This document shows, one piece after another, positions 10,775 to 18,169 of a stretch of DNA of 18,169 nt (positions are counted from its first letter, which is position 1; each line of letters starts with the position of its first letter). The position numbers and the translations under genes are program-made. Under the pieces are notes generated by a model. The model was not told where the DNA came from. It saw only the letters and a program-made list of their open reading frames with translations, and did no database searches. This DNA comes from Elioraea sp051860475 (GTDB lineage Bacteria; Pseudomonadota; Alphaproteobacteria; Acetobacterales; Acetobacteraceae). Location of the stretch: positions 1 through 18,169 of the forward strand of contig NZ_JBHYDW010000091.1 of assembly GCF_051860475.1 (NCBI RefSeq), read 5' to 3'.

Positions 10775-13543
10775 ATGACCTCCCGCCAGCACCTGATCCT
10801 GATCGACGGGTCGGGATACATCTTCCGCGCCTTCCACGCCCTGCCGCCGATGGCGCGACCCGACGGCACGCCGGTGAACGCCGTGTTCGGCTTCACCAAC
10901 ATGCTGGCGAAGTTCATCGCCGAGCACGCCGGCGACCGCATCGCGGTGGTGTTCGACAAGGGCCGCAGGACGTTCCGCAACGACATCTACCCCGACTACA
11001 AGGCGCACCGGCCCGACCCGCCCGAGGACCTGATCCCGCAATTCGGCCTGATCCGTGAGGCGGTGGATGCGTTCGATCTCGCCGCGATCGAGGCCGAGGG
11101 CTGGGAGGCCGATGACCTGATCGCCGCCTATGCCAGGGCCGAGACGGAGGAGGGTGGCACGGTCACGATCGTCTCCTCCGACAAGGACCTGATGCAGCTG
11201 ATCCGCCCCGGTGTGACGCTGCTCGACCCGATCAAGCAGAAGCCGATCGGCGCGGCCGAGGTGGTCGAGAAGTTCGGCGTCACGCCCGACAAGGTGATCG
11301 ACGTGCAGGCGCTCGCCGGCGACTCGACCGACAACGTGCCCGGCGTGCCCGGGATCGGCGTCAAGACCGCCGCCCAACTGATCGCGGAGTTCGGCGATCT
11401 CGAGACGCTGCTCGCCAAGGCCGAAACGATCAAGCAGCCCAAGCGGCGCGAGGCGCTGATCGAGCACGCCGAGCAGGCGCGCATCAGCAAGCGGCTGGTC
11501 ACGCTCGATCCCTCTGCGCCGCTGCCGCTGCCGCTCACGGCGCTGGAGCTGAAGCCGCCCGATCGCGCCAAGCTCGCCTCATGGTTGCGTGCACAGAACT
11601 TCCGCTCGACGCTCCAGCGCCTGGGACTGGACGGTGCCGGCGAGGCTGCACCTGCGCCGGCCAAGGCAGCCCCGCAGCCCGAGCCGGAAAAGGCGACGTT
11701 CGGTCCCTACGAGACGGTGACCGCGCCGGATCGGCTGCGCGCCTGGATCGCCGAGGCCACCGCGCAGGGCTTCCTCGCCTTCGACACCGAGACCGACAGC
11801 CTGGACGCGCAACGCGCCCGGCTCGTCGGCGTGTCGCTCGCCACAGCGCCGGGGCGCGCCTGCTACGTGCCGCTGCGGCATCTCGGCCGCGGCGCCGATC
11901 TCGCCGCCGATCCGGCGCCCCAGCAGATCCGGTTCGAGACCGCGATCGAGCTCCTGCGCCCGCTGCTCGAGGACGCTTCCGTCCTCAAGGTGATGCAGAA
12001 CGGCAAGTACGACCGCGCCGTGCTGGCGCGCGCGGAGAACGGCGCGATCGCGCTCGGGCCGATCGACGACACGATGCTGATCAGCTTCTGCCTCGATGCC
12101 GGGCGGTGGGAGCATGGCATGGACCAGCTCTCGGCGCGCCATCTCGGCCACGAACCGATCAGCTACGACGCCGTCACCGGCACGGGCAAGGCGCGCATCT
12201 CGTTCGCCGAGGTCGCGCTCGACCGCGCCACCGCCTACGCGGCCGAGGATGCGGACGTGACGCTGCGACTCTGGCAACTGCTGAAGCCGCGGCTCCGGCC
12301 CGAGCAGGTGCTGGTGCTGTACGAGCATGTCGAGCGCCGCCTGATCCCGGTCATCGCGGCGATGGAGCGCGCCGGCGTGAAGGTCGATGCGCGCGACCTG
12401 CGGCAGATGTCGGCCGAGTTCGCCGACCGGCTGAAGGTGCTGGAGAGCGAGATTCACGCGCTCGCCGGCCGGGCCTTCACGGTCGGCTCGCCGCAGCAGC
12501 TCGGCCGCGTGCTGTTCGACGAGCTCGGCCTCAGCCCATCCGGCGGGCGGCGCGCCAAGACCGCGACCGGCCAGTACGCGACCGATGCCGGCGTGCTCGA
12601 GGAGCTCGCGAGCCAGCATAAGCTGCCGGGCAAGGTGCTGGAGTGGCGCCAGCTCGCGAAGCTGAAATCCACCTACGCCGATGCGCTGGTGGATCAGATC
12701 AATCCCGAGACGGGCCGCGTGCACACCAGCTTCGCCATGACCGGCGCGGCGACCGGGCGGCTCGCCTCGACCGACCCGAACCTCCAGAACATTCCCGTGC
12801 GCACCGAGGAGGGCAGGCGCATCCGCCGCGCCTTCGTCGCCGAAGCAGGCCACGTGCTGATGTCGGCCGACTACAGCCAGATCGAGCTGCGCCTGCTCGC
12901 GCATGTCGCCGACGTGCCAGCGCTGCGCGAGGCGTTCGCGCAGGGCGAGGACATCCACGCGCGCACCGCCTCGGAGGTGTTCGGCGTGCCGATGCAGGGC
13001 ATGGACCCGCTGACCCGCCGCCGCGCCAAGGCGATCAATTTCGGCATCATCTACGGCATCTCGGCCTTCGGCCTGGCGAACCAGCTCGGCATCGCGCCGG
13101 GCGAGGCGAAGGCCTATATCGACGCCTATTTCCAGCGCTATCCCGGCATCCGCGCCTACATGGAGCGGATGAAGGAGGAGGCGCGCATGAAGGGCCATGT
13201 CGCCACGCCGTTCGGCCGGCGCATCTGGATTCCCGGCATCGGCGAGAAGAACCCCGCGCGCCGCGCCTTCGCCGAACGCCAGGCGATCAATGCGCCGCTG
13301 CAAGGCGGGGCGGCGGACGTGATCAAGCGCGCGATGGTGCGGCTGCCGCGCGCGCTCGCCGAGGCGACGCTCTCGGCGCGGCTGCTGCTCCAGGTGCACG
13401 ACGAGCTGCTGTTCGAGGTGCCCGAGGGCGAGTGCGAGGCGACCGCCGCGACCGTGAAGCGGACCATGGAGGGCGCGGCGGCGATCCGCGTGCCGCTGGT
13501 GGTCGAGACCGGGGCGGCGCGGAGCTGGGCCGAGGCGCACTGA
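10775..13543 (+). CDS. polA: DNA polymerase I
   Basis: Repair and Okazaki-fragment polymerase with 5' nuclease, 3'-5' proofreading and polymerase domains; 922 residues (E. coli 928). The 5' nuclease (about 1-290) has YIFRAFHALPP, SSDKDLM and the helix-hairpin-helix region GVPGIGVKTA. The proofreading domain keeps FDTETDSL (Asp337, Glu339) and YAAEDADVTLRL, so it appears active; many bacterial Pol I proteins have lost this. Polymerase motif A is DYSQIELR (Asp699), motif B/O-helix is RRRAKAINFGIIYG (Lys752) and motif C is QVHDELL (Asp876). ATG at 10775 lies 9 nt after the zinc-finger gene and has no strong Shine-Dalgarno, consistent with translational coupling. Confidence 0.98.
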   Translation: MTSRQHLILIDGSGYIFRAFHALPPMARPDGTPVNAVFGFTNMLAKFIAEHAGDRIAVVFDKGRRTFRNDIYPDYKAHRPDPPEDLIPQFGLIREAVDAFDLAAIEAEGWEADDLIAAYARAETEEGGTVTIVSSDKDLMQLIRPGVTLLDPIKQKPIGAAEVVEKFGVTPDKVIDVQALAGDSTDNVPGVPGIGVKTAAQLIAEFGDLETLLAKAETIKQPKRREALIEHAEQARISKRLVTLDPSAPLPLPLTALELKPPDRAKLASWLRAQNFRSTLQRLGLDGAGEAAPAPAKAAPQPEPEKATFGPYETVTAPDRLRAWIAEATAQGFLAFDTETDSLDAQRARLVGVSLATAPGRACYVPLRHLGRGADLAADPAPQQIRFETAIELLRPLLEDASVLKVMQNGKYDRAVLARAENGAIALGPIDDTMLISFCLDAGRWEHGMDQLSARHLGHEPISYDAVTGTGKARISFAEVALDRATAYAAEDADVTLRLWQLLKPRLRPEQVLVLYEHVERRLIPVIAAMERAGVKVDARDLRQMSAEFADRLKVLESEIHALAGRAFTVGSPQQLGRVLFDELGLSPSGGRRAKTATGQYATDAGVLEELASQHKLPGKVLEWRQLAKLKSTYADALVDQINPETGRVHTSFAMTGAATGRLASTDPNLQNIPVRTEEGRRIRRAFVAEAGHVLMSADYSQIELRLLAHVADVPALREAFAQGEDIHARTASEVFGVPMQGMDPLTRRRAKAINFGIIYGISAFGLANQLGIAPGEAKAYIDAYFQRYPGIRAYMERMKEEARMKGHVATPFGRRIWIPGIGEKNPARRAFAERQAINAPLQGGAADVIKRAMVRLPRALAEATLSARLLLQVHDELLFEVPEGECEATAATVKRTMEGAAAIRVPLVVETGAARSWAEAH

Positions 13544-13624
13544 GGGGCGCGCGGGAGGGGCGCTTGGGGGCGGAACCGCGCCCGCGCGAGCGCGTTCCAG
13601 CGACTCCATGGAAGGAGCCGAAGG

Positions 13625-13789
13625 ATGGACCAGCGCCGCAGCCCCGCGACCGACGATGCCGGCAAGGCCGCGCCCGCCGGCGCACCCGAACCGCGCGGCG
13701 TGCCGAAGACGGACCGGGCACGCACGGAGAAGGTGATCGAGGGAGCGCTGCCCCCCGATCAGCAGACCGAGCCCGCGCGCACGGGCTGA
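13625..13789 (+). CDS. Small hydrophilic hypothetical protein
   Basis: Open frame of 54 codons, starting MDQRRSPATDDAGKAAP and ending in EPARTG. It is rich in Ala, Pro, Arg and acidic residues, so it is probably disordered, and has no cysteine, signal peptide or membrane segment. The case for it being real is the AAGGAG Shine-Dalgarno (13612-13617), spaced 7 nt from ATG. It starts 81 nt after polA in the same direction and ends 8 nt before the convergent Crp/Fnr gene. I do not recognise the family; a spurious frame is possible. Confidence 0.5.
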   Translation: MDQRRSPATDDAGKAAPAGAPEPRGVPKTDRARTEKVIEGALPPDQQTEPARTG

Positions 13790-13797
13790 TCCGCGCC

Positions 13798-14532
13798 CTA
13801 CAGCAGCGGCCGCTGCGCGGCAGGCTGTTCCCAGTACTCGGCCACGCGCCGCAGCGCCGAGAGGTCGCCGATCGCGAGCCGCCCGTCATGCAGCCGGATC
13901 AGCTGGCGCTTGCGCAGCGCCTGGAGCGTGCGGTTCACGTGCACCGGGCTCAGCCCCATCAGGTCGGCGAGATGCGTCTGCGTCAGGGGGAACGGCACGG
14001 TGCCGTCGCGCTCCAGCCCCACCGCGGCGGCGCGACGATAGAGATGCACCAGCACCATCGCGATGCGCTCGATCGCACTGCGCCGCCCGACCGAGAGCAG
14101 CGCCTCGTCGAGCAGCCGCTCCTCGTGCGCGGCAAGCCAGGTGAGGTCGTAGCCGAGCTCGGGATGGCCGCGGAAGATGTCCCACAGCGAGCTGCGCGCG
14201 AAGGCGCAGAGCCGCACCTCGGTCACCGCCTCTACGCCATGGGCGGGGGCTGCCATCAACTCGCCCTGCAGTCCGACGAGGTCGCCCGGCAGCAGGATGT
14301 TCATGATCTGCCGCCGCCCGTCGGGCAGCGACTTGTACCGGATCGCCCAGCCGGAGAGCACCGTGTAGAGCCGGCAGGACGTCTCGCCCTCGGACAGGAT
14401 CGCGCCGCCGGCCGGAACCGTCATCTCGCCCCGCTTCAGCGCCTGGAGCGCGGCGAGGGCGGGCTCGTCGAGCGGCTTGAAGCCGCGCCGGCGGCGGAGC
14501 GGGCAGAGCGTGCAGGGGGTTCCGGTTTCCAT
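13798..14532 (-). CDS. Crp/Fnr-family transcriptional regulator
   Basis: One-component DNA-binding regulator of 244 residues, a usual length. The N-terminal cyclic-nucleotide-type beta-barrel runs about 35-120 (LLPGDLVGLQGELM), followed by a long dimerisation helix. A C-terminal winged helix-turn-helix lies at about 183-212 (LTQTHLADLMGLSPVHVNRT). Cysteines occur at 7, 10, 53 and 109. The CTLCPLR start is common in this superfamily, but the spacing does not match the four-cysteine Fe-S set of E. coli FNR, so oxygen sensing cannot be claimed. It is divergent from the histidine kinase, with 103 bp between starts. Signal and targets are unknown. Confidence 0.92.
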   Translation of the reverse strand: METGTPCTLCPLRRRRGFKPLDEPALAALQALKRGEMTVPAGGAILSEGETSCRLYTVLSGWAIRYKSLPDGRRQIMNILLPGDLVGLQGELMAAPAHGVEAVTEVRLCAFARSSLWDIFRGHPELGYDLTWLAAHEERLLDEALLSVGRRSAIERIAMVLVHLYRRAAAVGLERDGTVPFPLTQTHLADLMGLSPVHVNRTLQALRKRQLIRLHDGRLAIGDLSALRRVAEYWEQPAAQRPLL

Positions 14533-14635
14533 CGGGAGCGGTCCTGGATCGTTCCGTCCCTTAACGCAGGATAAGGCGCGCGGTTCTCCGCCCCCCTAGG
14601 GTCCGCCCGGGCAAGCCCGCCCGCGGAGCAGACCC

Positions 14636-15631
14636 ATGACGCGCCTTGTGCCCACGCTGATGCGGCTGCGCCGCGACCACCGCATCGGTGTCGCGGTCGG
14701 CGCCACCCTGTTCGCGTTCGCCCTCTCCTTGCGGTTCGCGCTTGACGCGGCCTCCGACGGCCTGCCCTTCGTCACCTTCCTGCTCGCGGTGGTCGGCACG
14801 GCCTGCGTCGCCGGCTGGGCGATCAGCACGACGGTCGCGATCGCCTCCGCGTCCGCCGCCTGGTACTGGTTCCTGCCCCCTGCTGAAAGCTTCACGCTGG
14901 TTTGGCCGACGGGACATCTGGCGCTCGCGGTGTTCGTGCTGATCGCGGGCCTGGTGATCGCGCTCTCCGAACGTCTCGCCGACGCCGTGCTGCGGGTGGC
15001 CGAGGAGCAGGCGCGCGCGGCCGCGCTGGCCGAGTCGCAGCGCGATCTCGTGCGGGAACTCCAGCATCGGGTCGCCAACGCGATGCAGTTCAATGCGAGC
15101 CTGCTGTCGCTTCAGGCGGCGCGGATCGGCACGCCGGAGGAGGCGCAGGAGGCGCTGCGGGACGCGGTCGCGCGGATGTCGGCCGCGGCACGCATCCACC
15201 GGCGGCTCCATGACCCGGAGCTGGGCCGCCGCCCGGCCGACGCGATGATCGACGAACTCGTGCGCGATCTGCTGCGCTCGGCCGGGCGCGACGACGTCGC
15301 CGTGACGGTCGACGTGGCGCCCGCGGCGCTCGGGCTCGCGCGCCTGACTGCGCTGGCGATGCTGGCGGTGGAGGCGACGCTGAACGCGATCAAGCACGCC
15401 TTCGCCGGGCGCGAGGGCGGGATGCTCGAGGTGACGCTGCGCGCGGCCGAGGGGGGCTGGCTGCTGCGCGTCGCCGATGACGGGCCGGGCCTGGCGGAGG
15501 AGTTCGACCCGTCGAGCCAGACCAGTCTCGGGATGCGGGTGATGCAGTCGATGGCGCGCCAGCTCGGTGGCACCGTCCGGTTCGGCGCCGGCCCGCAGGG
15601 CACGGCGGTCGAGGTCGCCTTCCCCGCCTGA
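14636..15631 (+). CDS. Membrane sensor histidine kinase, HisKA_2 type with DUF4118-like sensor
   Basis: Protein of 331 residues. The N-terminal part has about four transmembrane segments between residues 17 and 110, ending in a short periplasmic/loop segment with WYWFLPPAESFTL, as in the KdpD-like DUF4118 module. A coiled linker (110-140) leads to the phospho-acceptor box ELQHRVANAMQ (His144), then LLSLQAAR, which is the HisKA_2 pattern. The ATPase has N-box EATLNAIKHAF (Asn250) and G-box DDGPGL (281-286). GGAG at 14625-14628 is spaced 7 nt from ATG. No response regulator is next to it. Kinases of this class often act in alphaproteobacterial general-stress or light signalling. A strong terminator lies about 210 bp downstream. 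Confidence 0.9.
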   Translation: MTRLVPTLMRLRRDHRIGVAVGATLFAFALSLRFALDAASDGLPFVTFLLAVVGTACVAGWAISTTVAIASASAAWYWFLPPAESFTLVWPTGHLALAVFVLIAGLVIALSERLADAVLRVAEEQARAAALAESQRDLVRELQHRVANAMQFNASLLSLQAARIGTPEEAQEALRDAVARMSAAARIHRRLHDPELGRRPADAMIDELVRDLLRSAGRDDVAVTVDVAPAALGLARLTALAMLAVEATLNAIKHAFAGREGGMLEVTLRAAEGGWLLRVADDGPGLAEEFDPSSQTSLGMRVMQSMARQLGGTVRFGAGPQGTAVEVAFPA

Positions 15632-15839
15632 CGTCGGGCCGCGGCGGGGCCGCCGCCGGCGGCTTCACGTCTCCGTGCCTGGGGCCCCGCTGATCGGCCG
15701 AAGTCCGGGGCCTGGGGCGGCTTTGCTACCGGCGATTGCGGGGCGGCGCCGGGGCGGCACCGGCATCGGGGCGTGCGCACGGATGCCGGCCGATCCGCGG
15801 CGGAGGCAGGCAGGCGGCCGGGCGTGGGCGCGAAAGAAA

Positions 15840-15875
15840 GCGCCCGGTTAGGGGGGTAACCGGGCGCCGCTTTTT
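15840..15875 (+). terminator. Strong intrinsic terminator, probably bidirectional
   Basis: A perfect 10-bp stem, GCGCCCGGTT (15840-15849) with AACCGGGCGC (15858-15867), closes an 8-nt loop. TTTTT follows at 15871-15875 on the plus strand, ending the histidine kinase transcript. On the minus strand the same stem is followed by TTTCTTTC, so it can also stop transcripts coming from the right. Confidence 0.85.
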
Positions 15876-15887
15876 CCGTACGGAAAA
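15872..15887. promoter_or_regulatory. Perfect 16-bp palindrome
   Basis: TTTTCCGTACGGAAAA is identical to its reverse complement. It overlaps the T-run of the terminator. It may be a binding site for a dimeric regulator or simply add a second hairpin to minus-strand RNA. Function is not established. Confidence 0.4.
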
Positions 15888-16060
15888 CCGCGAGGTTCGG
15901 CAGGGGAGACCGTCCCCGCGGGTACTCGGCGTGAAATGACCGCCGATAGGTGAAGAATACTGAAACCGCGCCGCAGTGCAAACCCTTATCGACCCTCTGG
16001 GTCGGGAATGTCGCGCAGGAGTTGCATCGCCGCTGCCGGGACTGTCGTCCGGCGATCTGT

Positions 16061-16735
16061 TCAGCGGGGCCTCAGCACGGCGTCGCCCTCGACCGTGGCG
16101 CCGATCGGCACCTCCGCCGGTTCGGCGGACGGAGGCGGCGCGGCGGCCTCGGCGCGCACGGCCATCATCGCCTGCGGCCCCGGCGGGGGCATGTAGCGCG
16201 GCGCGTCCACGCGCACCTCGCGGAAGCCGGTGAAGGCCAAGCCAAGCGCGCCGGCGAGCCGCTCGGCCCGCGCCTTCAGCCCCGCGAGCGCCTCCTCGGT
16301 GACCGCCTCACGGGTCTGGCGCGCGAGCGGACGAGACACCTGGTAGGCGAGGCTGCCGATCAGCATCCCCTGGCCCTGGAGCGTGCCGACGAGGTCCAGC
16401 AGCGCCGGCGCCGCCTCGATCGCGCTGAGCCGGAGTTCCTGCGAGGCGGTCCAGGTCTGGCCGCGGTCGCCGCCGCGCCAGGACCGGTAGCTGCCAGTCG
16501 CGACCGCGACGCCGGGGACCGCGTGGACGCGCTCAAGCGCTGCCGCCATCTGGCGGTTGACCGCCTGTTGCACGGCGACGGCGGAGCTGCCGGTCGCCTG
16601 GGCGCGCAGCGTCGCCGCCAGCTCGTCGGCGCGCACGGTGCGCTCTGCGGACTCGGACAGACGCAGCAGGGTCTCGCTCGCCTGGGCGGGGGCGGCAAGC
16701 GCGAGGACGCCAGCCAGGATCAGCACGGAGCGCAT
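16061..16735 (-). CDS. SIMPL-domain (DUF541) periplasmic protein
   Basis: Exported protein of 224 residues, related to the BP26/SIMPL family whose members are linked to stress tolerance but lack a defined biochemical role. A Sec signal peptide, MRSVLILAGVLALAAPAQA, has likely cleavage after residue 19. The mature part has the family alternation of beta-strands and helices, with VRADELAATLRAQ near its start and a conserved-looking YQVSRPL segment. The C-terminus is Pro/Ala-rich. ATG at 16735 is preferred over one 22 codons upstream because it places the signal peptide at the N-terminus and has a GGGAG Shine-Dalgarno. It lies 79 nt after hyuB on the same strand. Confidence 0.8.
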   Translation of the reverse strand: MRSVLILAGVLALAAPAQASETLLRLSESAERTVRADELAATLRAQATGSSAVAVQQAVNRQMAAALERVHAVPGVAVATGSYRSWRGGDRGQTWTASQELRLSAIEAAPALLDLVGTLQGQGMLIGSLAYQVSRPLARQTREAVTEEALAGLKARAERLAGALGLAFTGFREVRVDAPRYMPPPGPQAMMAVRAEAAAPPPSAEPAEVPIGATVEGDAVLRPR

Positions 16736-16814
16736 GCGTTTCTCCCTCGGTTGAGGCCAGGGGCCGTCGAGCGCTCCCCTGGCGATGGAACAGGGCGACA
16801 TCCCGGTCGGCGGT

Positions 16815-18169
16815 CTATCGGGCCGCCGCTGCGTCCGGAGTCACGTACCCGGCCTCGATATCCGCGCGGACCAGTGCGGGGTCGCGCTGCCGGGGGTCTC
16901 CGTGCCCGCCGCCGCCCGGCGTGGCCAGGCTGACCGTGTCGCCGCGGTTCAGCACGTATTGCCGCTTCGGGTCGCTGCTGCGGCCGTTGATCAGCAGCGC
17001 GCCGGGCGCGCCGGGCGCGCCACCCTCGATCCCGAAGGCCGGAAACAGCGTCCGCTCGGCGAGGAACGAGACCGCGATCGGGCTGTCGGAGAGGCTCTCG
17101 ATCAGGATCTCCTGGCCGAGCCCGCCGCGATGGCGCCCCGGCCCGCCGCTGTTCGGGCGCAGGCGCTTGTGGTGGAAGCGCAATGGCGCGATGTGCTCGC
17201 TGATCTCGATCGAGGTGGAGGAGACATTGGACGGCCAGGACAGGCAGGTCACGCCGTCCGCACGCGCGTTGCCGCCCATGCCGCCGTTGTAGAAGAACAT
17301 GTTCGCGTAGGGCTTCGCCGGCCCGCCCCCCGGCGCGGCGCGCACGCCGGACTGGTTCATGCCCCACATCGGCGAGCCTGCGGCCGCCATCACGCGCTCG
17401 GGCACGACCTGGCCGAGGCAGCCGAGCACCAGCACCGGCAGGTAGTGGCCGATCAGCATCCGGCTGCCGCCCGGCGCGGGGAACTGCGGATGGACGATCG
17501 AGCCCGGCGGTGCGGCGATCCGGATCGGCCGCCATGCACCCTCGTTGTTCGGCAGGTTGGGCGAGGTGCAGAGCTTCACCCCGTACATCGACATCGCGTA
17601 GGTGTAGCAGAACGCGCAGTTGATCGCCCGGTCCACCTGCGGATCGGTGCCGGCATAGTCCATCGCGATCTCGTCGCCGCGCACGGTCAGCGCGAGGCGG
17701 ATCGTCACGGGCGCGTCCATCAGCCCGTCGGTCTGAAGCTCGCTCCGATAGGTGCCGTCGGGCAGCGCGGCGATCGCCCCGCGCATCGCGGCCTCGCAGC
17801 GGCCCTGGATCTCGGCGGCGAGCGCTGTCAGGTCGGCGAGGTCGGCGCCGCGCATCAGCGCGAGCAGCCGGTCCTCCATCACGTCGAGTGCCACCACCTG
17901 GGCCCACAGATCGCCCAGCGTCTGGTCCGGCGTGCGGACGTTCTGGCGGATGATCGACACCAGCGTCTCGTCGATCGCGCCCGCGCGGATCAGCTTGAGC
18001 GGCGGGATCTGCAGCCCCTCCTCGAACACCTCGCGCGGCTCCGGGCTGCGGATCTTGCCGCCGATGTCGGGCGCGTGCGCGGTCGAGGCGCTGAACGCGA
18101 CGAGGCGCCCGTCGCGGAAGATCGGCTTGGCCACGGTGATGTCCGGCAGGTGGCCCGTGCCGAGCCAGA
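16815..18169 (-). CDS. hyuB: Hydantoinase B / oxoprolinase family subunit (5' end outside window)
   Basis: Subunit of ATP-dependent N-methylhydantoinase/5-oxoprolinase-type enzymes, which open cyclic amides; the partner HyuA would be expected just off the right edge. About 450 C-terminal residues are visible. The frame is open to the window edge and begins with GTGHLPDITVAKPIF, the conserved segment normally about 80-100 residues in, so the true start is missing. Other family features are STAHAPDIGG, MDYAGTDPQVDRAINC, SPMWGMNQSG and the glycine-rich end LATPGGGGHGDP. A short tandem repeat encodes GAPGAPGA near 17005-17025. Which cyclic amide it acts on cannot be told from this sequence. Confidence 0.92.
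   Translation of the reverse strand, partial: WLGTGHLPDITVAKPIFRDGRLVAFSASTAHAPDIGGKIRSPEPREVFEEGLQIPPLKLIRAGAIDETLVSIIRQNVRTPDQTLGDLWAQVVALDVMEDRLLALMRGADLADLTALAAEIQGRCEAAMRGAIAALPDGTYRSELQTDGLMDAPVTIRLALTVRGDEIAMDYAGTDPQVDRAINCAFCYTYAMSMYGVKLCTSPNLPNNEGAWRPIRIAAPPGSIVHPQFPAPGGSRMLIGHYLPVLVLGCLGQVVPERVMAAAGSPMWGMNQSGVRAAPGGGPAKPYANMFFYNGGMGGNARADGVTCLSWPSNVSSTSIEISEHIAPLRFHHKRLRPNSGGPGRHRGGLGQEILIESLSDSPIAVSFLAERTLFPAFGIEGGAPGAPGALLINGRSSDPKRQYVLNRGDTVSLATPGGGGHGDPRQRDPALVRADIEAGYVTPDAAAAR

Larger units (their letters stand above)
15632..16060. other. 430-bp non-coding region between convergent genes
   Basis: No gene supported on either strand. It holds a bidirectional terminator hairpin (15840-15875), a perfect 16-bp palindrome (15872-15887), and small hairpins at about 15904-15918 (GGGGA/TCCCC) and 15990-16004 (CGACCC/GGGTCG). 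It also contains an unusually AT-rich patch around 15935-15965. The first 200 bp are plain GC-rich sequence. Confidence 0.5.

Noticed and set aside
11579..13609. A 676-codon open frame antisense to polA
   Set aside because: polA has all catalytic motifs in the sense frame; the antisense product is compositionally biased.
13323..13889. A 188-codon minus-strand frame over the polA end and the small hydrophilic gene
   Set aside because: Arg/Ser/Pro-rich shadow product overlapping the polA motif C region; no start support.
14533..14635. An EcfG (GGAAC/CGTT) general-stress promoter
   Set aside because: A GGAAC is present on the minus strand, but no CGTT follows at the required spacing before the regulator start.
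15950..16933. A 327-codon plus-strand frame across the SIMPL gene
   Set aside because: It is antisense to a gene with a clear signal peptide and ribosome site, and its product is His/Arg/Gly-rich without a domain.

Overview
The window is high-GC DNA from an alphaproteobacterium, probably of the Rhodospirillales/Acetobacteraceae type. This is inferred from several features: the UvrA carries the first zinc-module pair as CPVS, which I associate with alphaproteobacteria; there is an NdvA-like glucan-type ABC exporter; a 62-residue NDUFS6-like zinc-finger protein sits directly before polA; and a HisKA_2-type sensor kinase is present. No rRNA or CRISPR array is visible. One tRNA gene is present.

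Layout, left to right. An NdvA-like fused ABC exporter (minus strand, 3' end cut by the window) is divergent from a two-gene unit of unknown function: a 713-residue metzincin-like metallopeptidase and a 98-residue beta-rich protein that starts with TTG. This pair is the most novel-looking part of the window. A 12-TM MFS transporter (minus) converges on it with a 14-nt overlap. The next 470 bp hold a large hairpin and the C-terminal scrap of a DDE transposase, so an insertion sequence once sat here. Then come housekeeping repair and replication genes. ssb (minus) and uvrA (plus) are divergent, as in E. coli, with an imperfect alphaproteobacterial LexA-type box between them. A tRNA-Arg(CCG) gene lies on the minus strand; its first ten bases also encode the end and stop codon of a lipoprotein-type alpha/beta hydrolase. 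A zinc-finger gene and polA (plus) follow.

The right part is accessory or regulatory. It contains a 54-residue hydrophilic protein, a Crp/Fnr-family regulator (minus) divergent from a membrane HisKA_2 histidine kinase (plus), and a 430-bp non-coding stretch with a strong bidirectional terminator, a perfect 16-bp palindrome and a possible small RNA. A periplasmic SIMPL-domain protein (minus) comes next, then the 3' part of a hyuB-type hydantoinase/oxoprolinase subunit (minus) that runs off the right edge.

Functionally, ssb, uvrA and polA are all DNA repair/replication genes within about 8 kb, and each is complete with its catalytic motifs. The regulator and kinase could act together, but no response regulator is present, so that link is only positional. 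Very long open frames lie antisense to uvrA, the metallopeptidase and polA. They are judged to be by-products of high-GC codon usage.
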